From positions 1,178,001 to 1,242,000 of the forward strand of contig JBAJFG010000314.1 in assembly GCA_037903475.1 (NCBI GenBank): DNA of 64,000 nucleotides, in the 5' to 3' direction. The position numbers were made by a program, and so were the translations under genes. Below the pieces are notes generated by a model. The model was not told where the DNA came from, searched no databases, and saw only the letters and a list, made by a program, of their open reading frames with translations. This document shows positions 35,938 to 55,436 of the stretch, in pieces. This DNA comes from Ancylostoma caninum. Lineage: Eukaryota; Nematoda; Chromadorea; Rhabditida; Ancylostomatidae. Every line of letters starts with the position of its first letter. The first letter of the stretch is position 1.

Positions 35938-38900
35938 TCAGACGAGGGTGAATCCTTGCGTATGCTGTATGGATACTCGCAGACGACGCAACAGCTCCTT
36001 GCTATCGGCAATGTTCGGCAGATCCAGCAAGTTGAAGCACGTGTGCGCCACCGGCAGCACCTCCGGAGCAGTCGGCTGGATGTACATTTGCAGCGAGGAC
36101 ATGCCGCCCACTGGCAGACGAGTCGACCCCATCAGGAACTGCAGGAATTGCTGAAATACAGTTGTTTGTTATCCAGTACAAGCCACTCATCACAGAATCC
36201 GACTACCTTGCGTTCATCAACGTTGAGCTCGAAGAACGCCTCCCAAAAAGCAAGGATTGTCGGGTGGTTCGCATGATACTCGCCTTTGTATTGCGTTATC
36301 TGAATGCGTTCGAACATATTTCCATTACCAACTCCAGAGGAAAGGTCATAACTTTGCATGGAGGAAAAAATGCATAGAACATTTGAGAATCTCGAGATTT
36401 TGAGAGTGCAGGACGGTCCTACACAAAATTCAGAAAAAGTTTCTCACAATATATGCAAAAAAGTTGACACTCGCATGTTACAAAAACCCTTTTTACATGT
36501 ACAGCACGAGCAATTTTGCACGGAACAATGTAGCAACCGGCTACTTGCATATGCGAAGATTTAAAAAAAAACAGCGAAAATACTTCCAACGCATTCAAGA
36601 CCTGACTGAATTCAGTTATAACATCGCTTCCAATTTCAATTTCGCAATTTTAGGGCTGACAAAACACTGTATAGTTTCAAGACATCTCCCATGCCCCCCA
36701 ACTCTGAACGATACAAAATAAGCCAGTGAAGGGAACTATAACGATAGTGGGTGAATGTGAATCGGCTGCATCGCTTGGACCGCTTCTCACCTCTGACACT
36801 TTCAGCAAGGCGGGTCGACGCTCCTTACAAGGGTCTTACCCCGTATATGAGGTCTTCCCAATGTTAGATGCACTGCCCGAGCGCCGGTAACCTTTCTGGT
36901 AATAACTTGCAGGACCTAACCGGTACTCGAACTATGTATGTTCCGGTCCGACCGGTTGCGCGCTCATTGAAAATGTCTGCCTAACCGGTACTCGAAATGC
37001 TGGGTCTCCAAAAGGAAAGAGCAAGGCTTGCCCGGGGTATTACAAATATTGCCGGCCTGCGCTGTGAAAATGCCTAAGTTTGTAGCGGTCGTAGTGACTC
37101 CTGATGCACCCTGGAAACACCCTCAGACGCCCTAATCCTGAAGCAGCTGTACTACAATCCACAAACTCGAATTGGGAGCCTTGGTATAAAGTGACTCAAT
37201 CACAGAGGAAGCCGAGCCTATCAGCCACCTACAGAACTCCTCACTCTGCACTGTGCTTCTCCTGTTCGAGCAGAATGCAGTGCGAGAGTTCGCGTTCCTC
37301 CCGCATTGCACAAGACTTTTCACCTTAAAAGGAAAACGCAAGTCCGCGCACATACATGCAGAGATCGATCAGAAGACGCGTAGTCATTCGCCAGCGTCTA
37401 TCGCTCCATCGCGTAAATTTGATCGCCGAATTGCCGCCAGCCTCGACAGTCAATAGCACAGGCAAACAGGGAGGGCCCGACAAAGTTTGAAAAGCAACGA
37501 AGGAGCATGTACGAATAGATCACACCCTGTTGCTCTGGGTCGTTGGAAAACAGCCGGTATCCGTGACGTTATGGAGCCGGATTTCGAGGCATTAGGCAGG
37601 CCTCGTGTACTGGCGGAAGCTACTCATGGACAATCAGTATATTTAGGAGGATTTCATGCGGATATTACTGTACATACTATGTAGTCGACCAAGACACCTC
37701 AAATAAATCAAGAGCACTTGGAAAAGATGAAATGGAGGAATTGATCCAAATCCATCTTTCTTAAAGAATGTGGAGCCTCAACCTTGTAGATTTCCGCAAA
37801 CAGGCATTTATGTATGTTCACTTCAGGAATATTCAAAGGAGAAAAAGAACAGTTACCCCAGAAAGAATACTAGAAGATAAATCCATTGACCTGTACGAAT
37901 CACATGTTGCACATTAGAAACATATAGAAAAAAAAGAGCATGACAAATGAAGAGATTGCGAGCTATACTGGTGCAGGAGTTTGTCTAAGAGACAAAGTAA
38001 AGGCGCATTCACAGATCCATGTGATAAGACAAAACCATTTATGCATATGGCCATCCTTTTCCTCAGCATTCTACACCTTTCCACAAGCAACCAATTCAAC
38101 TCCCTGAACGAATGTTCCGCTTCGACGCACAGTGGATTGTGATGGTGGAGAGGACGGCGTTGCGGTGTACAATTTGGAATAATCATTGCTTGCATCGAAC
38201 AGATACGGTAGTGGGACGGACATAAAAGCAACGATGGTTCACCGGGAGCAGGCACAGAGCCGCGAACAGAGTCGGACCGGGTGGATGCGGTGACGGGACA
38301 GCTACGTCTGGTGGCGACCAGTCGAACAGCAACCGAAAGGGATTCCCACGCACAGGAGCGGCATTCCCACGCCGCCCGGCACCTGTCGCCGTCATTTCCA
38401 GTCGTTCGTTCAGCGTCCGTCTCCTACGAGTCGTGAGTGATTTCCAGTTCGAAGGCAACCGCTCCGCGGCTCCCCGCTCGTCCTCGAAGAGAAACGAGAA
38501 ACCCGATCTGATACTCTGACTTGGATCATGGAAAGAAACCAATCGGAAATCCAAAATAAAATAGATTGCATTTTTTTTTGGGATCCAGAAGAGATCTGAG
38601 CAGCTAATAGTCTTTAAAAGACACCACAGAAACTCCCCTACCATCATAAAAATGAATTACCACAAAAGCTAGATAGTGCCGAGATGTTTTCCGAAACTGA
38701 GACTCCAAGTCTGACGAGGATAACGCGTGAAAGTTGTCGAGGACACTCACTCAAGGGAACTGAAGGGTCGCATTTGCGAACGCTTTTGGAAGTTCCGAAG
38801 TGTCATTGAGGATAAGGATGACCGGTTCCCTGTTGGTAAAATGTGTTCAAAGCAAAAGACGGGATCGCGGGAGGCGACACTGGAAATTCGGGACCAAGGC

Positions 38901-41900
38901 ATTCCATGTTTGAGGTAAAAGAGTCATAAATATACTTCAGCGTCCCGTTGGAGATATTGGGATGAAAGAGAATGTTCTAAAGAGAACGTCCATTGAGGTG
39001 AACGTGCAACGAGTTTCTAAAGTCAAGAACAACAGTGTAGCAATGCTAGTTGTCCTCCAAACTCATCACATACGTGAAGAGAAAAAAATGGTGCTTCGTG
39101 CTTAGTGTATGGGTAAACAGCATCAAGGAAAAAGCGATTGCTCCTAAATTCTCGTGCAAGTTACATCAAAAATCTGATGCTAGAGTTATGTAGAAAATGT
39201 AACGGAACATAGATGTTTACTAGGATACAAGGCACACATTGGAAACGCTCGGTAGAGGAACACAAAAAAAAACACGCCGTCGTTCTTTCAACCGAAACTA
39301 GTTTAATGCAAAACTGCAGAGTATATTCGTCGCCGAAAAAAAAAACGACTTCTAAACTTCAAATTCTATACTGCTGGCCAGTGAAAGCATCGAAAGGAAT
39401 TGTGTTTTCGGCGCTCTAAAACGGTCTGATCCGGTCCGCATTCCTCGCGGGCCCAATGTTGACAATTGCAATTCGGTATGAAGAGGACACAAACACCGAG
39501 CGCTGTCCTTCTTACTCAGCATTAACCGCTTTTTGGGATTTACGAGTGCGTTGTTCCGCGGCTCCACCACTGAAAAAAATACAGTTTAATGCATTTAATC
39601 GCATCGCAGGAACTTTTCGAAGAAATTGCGCTGATATCGTGTTGCCCGTAACGTTGACCATCCTTCCCAGGAGATATTTTTGCAGACGGGAAGGTGGTAG
39701 CATGCACCAACTTATCAAAGGGTCTGATGAACAGATACAACGCAAAGGTTATGGAACAATTGGAGTGAACCGAAGGAGCAAATGGAAGCTGATGGTTTGG
39801 TGAGCAAGACCAGCTGAAACTAGCCAAGGTTAAATTTAATCGACTTTCTTTTCGAATCGATTTTCTCGGTAAGCAGTACGAACGAATCAAAAGAAAATTT
39901 AGGTAGTAAACTGCTGAAAAGCCTAATATTCCTAAAGCTCTAACGAATTAGTTCAAAGTGGACAGAATTTATTCCCTCCACTCCTCCGATGACTTTAAAA
40001 AATGCGAGGATTGAAACCCTGCAATCAAAAGAAAAAACATGAAAGAATTCGAAGAGCAACTCAAACTATTCCCTCCGTAGGCTCAAACAACACAGTATAC
40101 TTGAAAGAATGAGGGCATTAGTTACTATTCGTTAAGGCAGCAAGAAAAATGGCTGATAAACCAGTGGAGAAAAATACCACCAGAACAATGTTACTTCAGA
40201 AGAGTCGGAAAACGGAACCCTCGCCCACACCTAGTGCCAGGAAAGATGTGACCAAATGCTTTGTAGCATATAAATCTTTTGCCAGAACACAACTCCGAAC
40301 ACGCTACAACTACAAAGAAGTCTGAGGATGAGGATATCGTGAAGCACGATGTAGCCAATTTTTTCATGGATCAAATCTAACGGAAGTCATGATTGAACAA
40401 AATTACAACGCCCAGAAATCGAATGGGCTTCTTTTCCTTCTTCTCCCTTCCACTCAAAATCATCTAATTCTAGCTTTAAAAAAAAGAATTGCTCTAAATC
40501 CTCCTAGCACAATACCGCAGCCTGCTTGGAGAACCATCTTCTATGTTTTTTTTTTTCTCTCAAGGAAAGGATAAAATTAGCAATGAGTCCCGTAAAATTG
40601 AGAGAAAATCCAATGATTTCAGAGAAAATACATCCGCTCGAAAGCAGATGGTCCTGTGGTATTTGCTGCTATCAAGCATTTTTCTGACCACCCAGATTCT
40701 GTATTACTAAGGAACAATATTTTATTTTTTTCATTAAAAAAGTAATAAGCAATAGAAAACATTGAGTTTTTTTTCAAAACAAACATCATCTGCTGATAAT
40801 AACTAATTTGTTTGCAAAATTAAGTCAACAGGAAAACGATGTCCTCAGAGAATTCGATAGCTCACAACTTTTCCATATATGATCAGCAAACAAAGTATGG
40901 TAATAGCAGTCTGAGGAAATTATTGAGCAAACGTTACCAATATAAACCAATTCCTCCTTTCCCTTTACAGTAAAAACGAAGATGCTAACCAAAACCCAGT
41001 AAAGACGAAAAACTCGGACAGTGATCCAAAAAACCCAAGTTGAATCTGTTGTCTTGTAAAAATACCGGCAGATAACCCAGCGGAATCTTAATATTTAAAA
41101 AAATTTCTCCTTGGTAATCAAATTCAGATAAGACTGTCAGGGAGATTCTGTTCATATCTCGCTGATCTTTCCTGTATTTCCCGATTTTGTCCACTTAACG
41201 CAGAAAAGTATTATGCTCTTCCGACGCGTATAAAAGCTAAAACTGTAGTATTCAATGTGTAGCTTTGCGAACCCTGCAAAGAGCAACCTTATGGTGTGGA
41301 GCCGACTGATTCGATGTCATCGAAATGCGTCGGTTCGTTCGAAAATCTCGCAACAATCGCACTTCAAGCTGCGCGCGCCGACCGTGAACGACAACACATC
41401 GCATTCGATGGAGGCGATGAGGCACGCTGAGCGCCAGTTGCAATTAGCCCTCCCCCATCAGAGGCTCATTCCAAAACGCACACAACACGTGATTGCGACG
41501 CTCAAAAAGCCGGTTTCCGTAACCACCGCGCAACTGGCGACAGCGACGGTACCTGCTGCCTTTAGCACCACACCTCTAACGCGTTCGAGTAACCCCAGGA
41601 AGATACGACGAAGTATCGCGGTTGAATTAGATATATTAGAACAGGCATATCTGAGCTCAGATGTGGGAACGAAAATCAGAATCAAATCCAGTAGGGTTCG
41701 CGGTTCTAAGGTCAAAGCAGCTTCATTGCTCGAAGGCAATCAGCTTTAAATGCGTATGGTTGACCATCTACAAAAGAAATATGACCGGGAGAAATCTATC
41801 CATAATCGATTTGTTAATAATAGAAAAAGAGATAACTCATGTGCACCTTCTATAATTTCTACTGATGAGTCACATAATATGAGCAGTAGAAGGCAACCTT

Positions 41901-44900
41901 TCACTGAGATACTAGAGTCGGAAGAAAAAAGAATAAGAAGGGAAATAACGCATTATTGGGAGAAAGTATGCAGTATGCCTTACACAAAAGAGAAAGGGTA
42001 ACTAACCGAACCGCGAAAAACTCATATTAACTGCCGACCTTGCGCAATTCCGACCAGTCGTAGTTTTCATTGCCAATAACTAGTTCCATGAGTTCTCTTG
42101 GTTGGAAGAAAGCGACGATACGACTATTCAGCACCATTTTGAATCCATCACGGAACGCTGCTGCCTGACGACCAACCTCACCATTTCGACCCACGCACAG
42201 CCGATGATGTACGTATCGCTAAAAGGAGTAGTAGTATAAACTGTTGAAATGTTATAGTCTTTGACCAAAAACAAAACAAACATGGGGTCATTATCAACAA
42301 ATTGGGCATTATCGCAGAATTTTTACAGATATATATATATAAGGGAGTAAGATCCGAAAAAATATGAAAATCAACATGGAAAGCAGCACATGTAGGTCGC
42401 AAAGTTAAAGGCTACACCCGTTAATATTTTCGTATAGAGATTCTGTCGTATTCCTTGCTAATGATGAACGCGAAACTCACATTCCATGTTGAAACTGCGC
42501 GAATCGCGAGGGAAATTCAAAAGAGAAGTTATTTTCAGTGCGCTTGAAAACTCAAAGTCCGATATTGACTGACAGCGATGTTCACCCACTTAAGGTGGTA
42601 TCGAAGATCTCGACCGGCGCTGTCTTCAAAAGGGTTTACTGTCAATGTTAGCCATGCAGTAGTTTAATGAGAGAAGCAAAAAAAAAACGTGTTCCAGACA
42701 ACTGTTCTATCGGAAACCAAAACCATAAAAGAAGCAAAAAAGGAAGACATAGACCAAAAGGATTTCTCAGGATCAGGAACGGTATGTTTAATTCGACTAA
42801 ATTCAAGCAATTATCAAGATGGAACTTACTTGTACATAATCAGCCTTATTAGACTGAGTGACGGCGATGTCGGCTCCTCCAGGTTTCAAATCCAAAGTCT
42901 CCGTGCTACCAAAGGCTGCATAGCTTATTGTGAAGTTTAGGCAGAACACATCCTTCAAACACTACTTCAAAAAGCAATGCAAATTTTCGGAAAATAGTCA
43001 TTACCTCAAAATCGTCACCCTGATAATCGAGTAATTCCTGCAGACTTCGACCTTCCACGGGACTTAACTCAGTGAGATCTTCGAGTACTGGTTGTTGATC
43101 AAGGAGCATCTGCAAAAACCACTATAAACAATGTTACCAAAATCGCTGTAGACACAACTGATAATGACCAAACCTTGTATAGTGCCAACGGGAATGGGAA
43201 TGCAACGAGCACACAGTTGTAGACTGCAAGTCCACAAAGTATGCCCACCATTTTGTAGTAGTTCACCTCTTCCACATCATATCCACTAAACCACACCAGA
43301 TGTGAGTCTGGGTCCTCAACGAACATGCCATAGCTGAAATTGTATTGAGCAGTACAGGTGAACCGACCCTCTGCGCCTTGTGATAGAAACTATCCACGTA
43401 CTCGGACTGTAGCAATTTCTGAAACAGAATCATGAAGAACTCCTTCTTCACACCACCTGCGTCCTCAGCTTCTTCGCTCATAAACTGCACCTAAACCGAT
43501 AAAATGGGACCACAGACCATAAAGGAAAGGGGAAAAGGTGACTCCTTGGAACTAACCCTCAAAGGACGCTGCAAATACCGTCTGTCAATGGAAAGAAGTC
43601 CATTAATAGTATCCTGAACAATGTGTTGCCGCCGAACAGTTAGTTCGAAGAATGGTTGTTCAACAAAAAGATCGAAACCGAAAAGTGTCAAACGGGCACC
43701 ATTCATCGAGGTCTGCAAATGTATCTTCCCGTGACTAAGGGATTCTAGGATAAGTTTATCGCATTTCTACCTGCATGGACATTACTGCTTCAACGTACAA
43801 CAGTTCTCCTTTTGCAGCCGCATTCATAAGGAAGGGATAATTAGACCACCACGTGGCTGAGGCTTCTCGTCCCTCCTAGAACGAACACAAAACTTAAACT
43901 ATGAAAATTAAATTATGCAAAAGTAATATTCCACAGCTTAAACATAAGCAGACAACTGAATCCAGGTACCTGAGCACGTGCCCAATTCACATAATCCATT
44001 TTCAGGTTGTAGTTGTCGGCAAGCTCGTGGACATAGAAATTTTCCAATGGTATTTTATTCGTAACCTTAAAGAGACAATGCATTCATCCCCAACATATAT
44101 AATAATATCGTATAATAGCAATAAGCAGAAAAGGATCAAGAAAGGATTAGTAGACCAATAATCAAATAAATTGACAACAACAAAAAATAACTTACCTTGT
44201 TTATTGCACACAGCGAAGCAAGAATATCTAGAAACGCACGACATTCGCTGGGGTTGACCTTATCCTTAACAAGGCATCGAACAGCTGTCAGCATAGCGGT
44301 TGCCAGCCGGTTAAAATGCCGCACCGGGAGCACGACCCACCATTTCTCTGATATAATTTGGTTAAGGACCCAATAAGAGTATTAACCTCAAAACTGATAC
44401 CTAGAGCATTCCGGAAAGCTGGTCTAAGCTTGGAAATTGATTCCGCAAATGGCAAATGCAAACGAGCAACGACATCGCGAGTAACATTAGTTACAAAGGG
44501 TTGAACCCAAACAAGTAGCAAATAAACGCGAAGTGATTCAACAGAACACATGGCAGACGGGTCGAAGTCACCGAAAACCGACATCTGGCATGTATCGATA
44601 ATCTAAACATATAAATAAAAGATTAAAAACTCAGAGACAAAAATATGTCAAGCAAACGTGCCAGATCTGCATACTGACGAGCATCTGATGACTCTCCCAG
44701 CGCACTGAAGGTTTCCATGGCGTCATCCAAATCTACACCGAAAACTCGCCCTTCAGAAAGGAAACGCCGCTCATCTTCATACAGAAAAGACCCGTTGATA
44801 CAGCTAATAGAAGAGAAAACCGATTCAAGAAGCCTGAAAAGAGATGATAAGTTCTCAGTTTTCGTAATGCTCAACCACTCACCCAATTAAATCTAGTTTT

Positions 44901-47900
44901 TCATGACGAGAGAGCAAATCAAGTACACTGGCTTTATGAAGACTCAGAGGGACCTTGAGCGGACAATTGGGACCTGCCGTCAATGCCTGCAAAAGAAAGA
45001 CAGACTTCTACACTGTATCTTCAAAACTGCACAAGAACTTACAGGGGCCCCGATAGATCGGAGAATAAAAGTCTGATCAAATCCAGCGAAGACAGCAACC
45101 ACATGATCGAGTTCTTCGGTCTGTCGCGGAATTAACTGATTCAATGCAGATCCGTTCCCGAGTTGGCCATTTGCATTCTGTCCGAAAGGATACAGCCGGC
45201 CGCCAATAACGACTACAGAGTGATTTCTGAAGATGAGTGTAGATTGAGATTGAGATGCTAAAGAATGCTCTCATGCAGAGTTATAATAAGATGCGCAGCA
45301 CTGGCCAAAATTACAGAGACATTAAGAGCCTCACTAGTTAGAAAACTGAGCATAATTTCAGCCAAGACAAGATGAAAAGTTCAGTACGGTGAGCAGGCAT
45401 CCCTACCGCAATTTTTAATCATAATAGGTAAAGATCACCTTCTCTGATCTCAGAATCGACACTACTATAGGTGGTTCTTCGTTCGATGACTGGCGGTCAT
45501 AAAGAACGATAGGTCGTGACAGCTGCCAGCTGCACCGAGCATCCCATGTAAGGGTTGCCACGCCCATCTTATACGATAAAAATGCTAGCTTGTCCTGTAC
45601 AAAGGACCGAAAACTTTATTTGGTTGAGGACCAGGCTAAATGTTTCATTTTTGGGGCAAAAAAAGTCACCTTAATGATTATGCGTCATTTTCCAAAGAAA
45701 ATCAACCTTTATCCACTTTCGCCCAACTCAATTTTGCTTAAATATAGTTAATACTACCTTCAACAGTGGAAGACAATTGACATACACGTGGCTGTTAGCG
45801 CCTGTGAATCTCTGTGTAAATGAAGCGGCGGACTACAATTGCATGGGATATTGACACACGGGTTTACAGCAGCCAACTATTGCCAGCTATCGTTCTCCCT
45901 GGGGTACACCCTCGTTCGATAGATCCTAGTTGATTGTCTCCAGTATGGTTACAGTTACGAGCCACATTTCATTTCACGTCCAGAAATTATGATAAGACCT
46001 GCTAACCGGACTGGACTTTTCATTTTGTTCAGCTGAGTACAGTTGGAAGGAGATTTCAATACACGCAATAATCGAATTCAAAGATCGATTTTGGATAACA
46101 GCCTTTCCAAGGCAAAAAAGGGGGAAAGAAAGAAAGAACAACGTACATACCTCCCACAGGCCACTCTAGTCACGGTACTTCCCATCAGTTCCGTTACAGC
46201 AGCAGGATTTGTGTGCTTATCGAACCTTAAAACTTATTACAAACTATTAGGAGGAAACAGTGGAAGGCTCTAAAGGTAACTGGAAATGGGTGCTAATCTC
46301 AGCGAAAAAAAAACATAAATAACGAAATAAATGATACAACAGAATCTAAAATGAGCCTAAATGGTGTGAGAGAGGAACTGCGAAATTGGAAATTGTCTAT
46401 CACCGAAATGTTAAAAATTGATTTGTTGTCAAAATAAGAACTTCTGGTTTCGTTTCTTTCAGTGAACAAAGGGGTTTGTCAGAAATCGAAACATAAATAA
46501 ATAAAACCTAACAAAACGTGAAAGAACACCAACTTTTTCCCGCCACCTATCTGACCATGAGCATCAGAACCAAAAGCAAACAGTCGTCCCTCTTGAGATA
46601 GCAAGAGAGTATGAGAGTCTCCACAATAGGCCTCAATGATATGCATCGCGCTCATTCCTTCCAAGAAATGCGGAGTTGATCGTGCTGAAAATGACCTGAT
46701 AAGCAATAATCATCTAATAAAGATTCTTTCACTTCATTAGTCAACACTTACGCAAGGTGTCTCCAGTGCCGAGCTGACCGTACTCGTTGTGACCCCACAC
46801 ATACACCCCACCACCTGCCGAGATGGCTACACAGTGCCGACCACCAGCGACTACTAAATGGAAAGAAGTTTTATGAAGTATCAGGGTCTATAGTAATGTA
46901 AATAATTAGAAAACGTCATCCAGTAGAAAACTAGAAAGAGTAACTGGTTGACGGCCTTTTTCTCCTGCGGACCGTAGAGAAATAAAAACAGAACCTTACC
47001 GTAAAAACTTGTTAGCGATTATCGTAGAGGTTCAGACTTACCCCTAACGACAGGAACACCGATGAGCTGGGTAACGATTTGAGGAGAGTGTAAAATAGCA
47101 CCATCCGCTTGCTCTCCCCACACAGCAACTGCACCGCCTGAACAAAGACTTCGAAGTTGTTTTAATCAACCATTGCAACAAATTTGTTAGAAACAGTCGA
47201 GAAACGTTTGCAGGATTCAAATAAGGGAAGAAAAACAGAGCTTATAAAGGTATGAATGAAATGAAACCTGAACGAACTCTCTAGCAGTGCTATACAATGA
47301 AGTGGTCCACAGGCGACCTGAACGACCTCAGTAAGCTCACCCACACGCCTGCAAAAAGCAAACTCTAGGGGTGAAGAGACCCAGGGAAAACACAAACTCA
47401 AACTTTGGTGTTTCCTGCCATGAAATGTGACGTGGCATTGCCAGTTGCCCATGTTCGTTGCTGCCCCAAGCGAACAACCTCCCATCTTCGGCTACTGCTA
47501 ACGAGTGCGACCGCCCTGCTGCAACCTAGAAGAGGATAGGGACAATGTGCTCGCGTTGAAATGGCAAACGAAGTTGAGGAATGAGATGTACCTGCAGCAT
47601 CTTCACACCACCACTAAACGAGACAGGATAAATAGTGAAGCTGCCCGGTCCCCGTCCACCTCTTCCGAGCTGTCCATCTTCATTTCCTCCAACACTCCAC
47701 ATTTTCCCATCTTCAGCTAATAATATAGTGTGCCTCTCGCCGCAAGCCACGCTCGTCACAGCTGTACCAACGGCGTTCAGAGGAGCACCAACTGAAGGAA
47801 TATGGAGAAAATTAAGCATCTTTCTTCCACCCAACACAGCTCTTTTAACTCGAATTTAGTAGAACTCAGCAAACATTATGGCACCAGCCGTGAAGGACTA

Positions 47901-48015
47901 TCTACAGTGCCAACACACCTATCTGTTCTGGAAGTTTAACACACGCCGCACTTCTGCTGCCGAGTCCCAGCTGACCATCCTCTGACAGCCCGCATCCCAA
48001 CAACTCCCGTCTCAT
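35938..48015 (-). CDS. herc-1: RCC1-HECT E3 ubiquitin ligase (HERC4-like), 23 exons, about 1015 aa
   Basis: A small-HERC ubiquitin ligase; the HECT cysteine accepts ubiquitin from an E2 and passes it to substrates. Exons in order: 47919-48015, 47592-47791, 47404-47525, 47278-47348, 47042-47137, 46752-46853, 46534-46684, 46151-46225, 45043-45226, 44883-44986, about 44640-44833, 44401-44602, 44196-44347, 43970-44065, 43771-43875, 43557-43712, 43402-43490, 43174-43333, 43005-43109, 42830-42952, 42039-42218, 36207-36299, 35938-36150. Residues 1-366 are RCC1 repeats (GCGLSEDGQLGLGS, VACGERHTILL, FAWGSNEHGQL, VWGHNEYGQLGTGD, YPFGQNANGQLGNG). The HECT domain follows from about 645: DAGGVKKEFF, DYGMFVEDP, LDLKPGGADIAV, YKGEYHANHPTI, and LPVAHTCFNLLDLP with the catalytic Cys codon at 36037-36039. 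The start ATG is 4 nt after the acceptor GTGTTCAG. The donor of exon 11 is unresolved, and the intron before exon 22 is 5.7 kb. Confidence 0.92.
36300..42038 (-). other. herc-1: Large 5.7-kb penultimate intron of herc-1
   Basis: It separates exon 21 (ending NYDWSELRK) from exon 22 (ITQYKGEYH), while all other herc-1 introns are under 1.1 kb. It contains two copies of CTAACCGGTACTCGAA (about 36,918 and 36,980), a GC-rich island at about 38,230-38,430, several unassigned frames, and an opposite-strand coding candidate at its upstream end. It probably grew by insertion of mobile or nested sequence. Confidence 0.85.
41255..42003 (+). CDS. Possible nested gene inside a herc-1 intron, unknown function
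   Basis: Two consecutive plus-strand frames, 41255-41749 (164 aa) and 41750-42001 (83 aa), abut at TAAATG. The first is basic and Ser/Thr-rich with a predicted helical end (AVELDILEQAYLSS). The second is strongly charged and helical (VDHLQKKYDREK, ESEEKRIRREITHYWEKV). The second ends with TAA at 41999-42001, only 38 bp from herc-1 exon 21 on the other strand. They could be two exons joined by a small intron around 41,700-41,775, or chance open frames. I recognise no family. Alternative starts inside the first frame include the ATG in LMVWSRL. Confidence 0.35.
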
Positions 48016-48906
48016 TACTCTGAACACGGTTAATAAAATGAGTACCAGTGGACATATTTCGAGTGAAAAACATCCACTATAAGCGCTAAAGAGACGTCCA
48101 TAAGTTCATTTCAACAAAACATGAAGTACTGACAAGGAGAAAGCGAAGTGACCAAAACAAACAAGGCTAAGTAATACCAGCAGGCAGAATATGAACAATA
48201 TGCCAATATCTTTAGTAGTCTATGTACAGTACGGACAATACTTGACATATTCTTTTGAACAGTCCCTTCGTAAACTTCATTTCCGAGCCGATCACAGGAT
48301 TAAAGGAATGACCCATAAGCTGACTCTGCCCGGCATAACATAGTCTTTTCAAATTATAGGAAACAGCATCCCACAGCGGGACATATTCCTGGCAGTATTC
48401 GATGAAAATAACATCAAGAACACCTCTTGTTTAGTAAAATGAACAGCTTTATCACCCACATAGAGGCGATTCAACAACAACGTTCAACAAGAATTGTATA
48501 TAGCTTTGCAACAAGAAAATGGCATAATTACCCTAAAGAAATTCGAGGGGTGAAACATTAACAGCAGTGTCGTACCAATAACAACTTGAATTATTCCAGA
48601 ATTAGGTAAAGATACAACACTATTTGAAAGCAATATCCTGTCAGATGTTCAGAATTAACGATGAACAGAAACAATCTTCGAAATAGGACAACTGGAAACT
48701 CGGTAAAGCAGACAGAATAAAAACACAAGCACAATGACTTGATATCGTTAACCAGTATGCTCTACAGATAAGTCCAGTGATGTGATTGTACAGACCCCTG
48801 TCCAGGGTGAAAATGTATGTAGACATGAAAAACACCTAGTAACAAGCACATAAACTATTCCTTTTAGGGAAATGATATTGAGATGCAAAGAATACGAGGA
48901 AGAGGG
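48016..48906 (-). other. nsun-2 to herc-1 intercistronic region
   Basis: 891 bp between the nsun-2 stop and the herc-1 start; no convincing frame. No canonical AATAAA was found on the minus strand. The variant AATGAA occurs at 48105-48110, about 85-90 bp before the herc-1 acceptor. Confidence 0.5.
48020..48027 (-). promoter_or_regulatory. herc-1: Probable trans-splice acceptor of herc-1
   Basis: On the minus strand CGTGTTCAG ends at 48020 and the ATG starts 4 nt later (AGTA-ATG). A splice acceptor this close to the start codon, with no upstream coding exon, is the usual sign of spliced-leader addition in nematodes. Confidence 0.6.
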
Positions 48907-55428
<6,522 letters not shown>

Positions 55429-55436
55429 CTAAACTG
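55429..55436 (-). promoter_or_regulatory. nsun-2: Probable trans-splice acceptor of nsun-2
   Basis: Minus-strand CAGTTTAG is immediately followed by the nsun-2 ATG with no 5' UTR at all, so the leader would have to come from a trans-spliced exon. The AATAAA 97 bp upstream is the spacing expected inside a nematode operon. Confidence 0.65.

Noticed and set aside
38183..38647. 154-aa minus-strand frame in the large herc-1 intron
   Set aside because: No recognisable domain, and its composition follows a local GC-rich island; it does not fit the herc-1 exon phases.
43380..43402. herc-1 exon 17 extended to ...DSFYHKAQR
   Set aside because: The GTACGT donor after ...LLQS-GA gives the HECT word DYGMF in phase with exon 18; the longer version breaks the frame.
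47262..47278. herc-1 exon 4 extended through ESSFR
   Set aside because: Phase does not match exon 5; the donor GTTCGT after ...CIALLE restores phase and the RCC1 motif.
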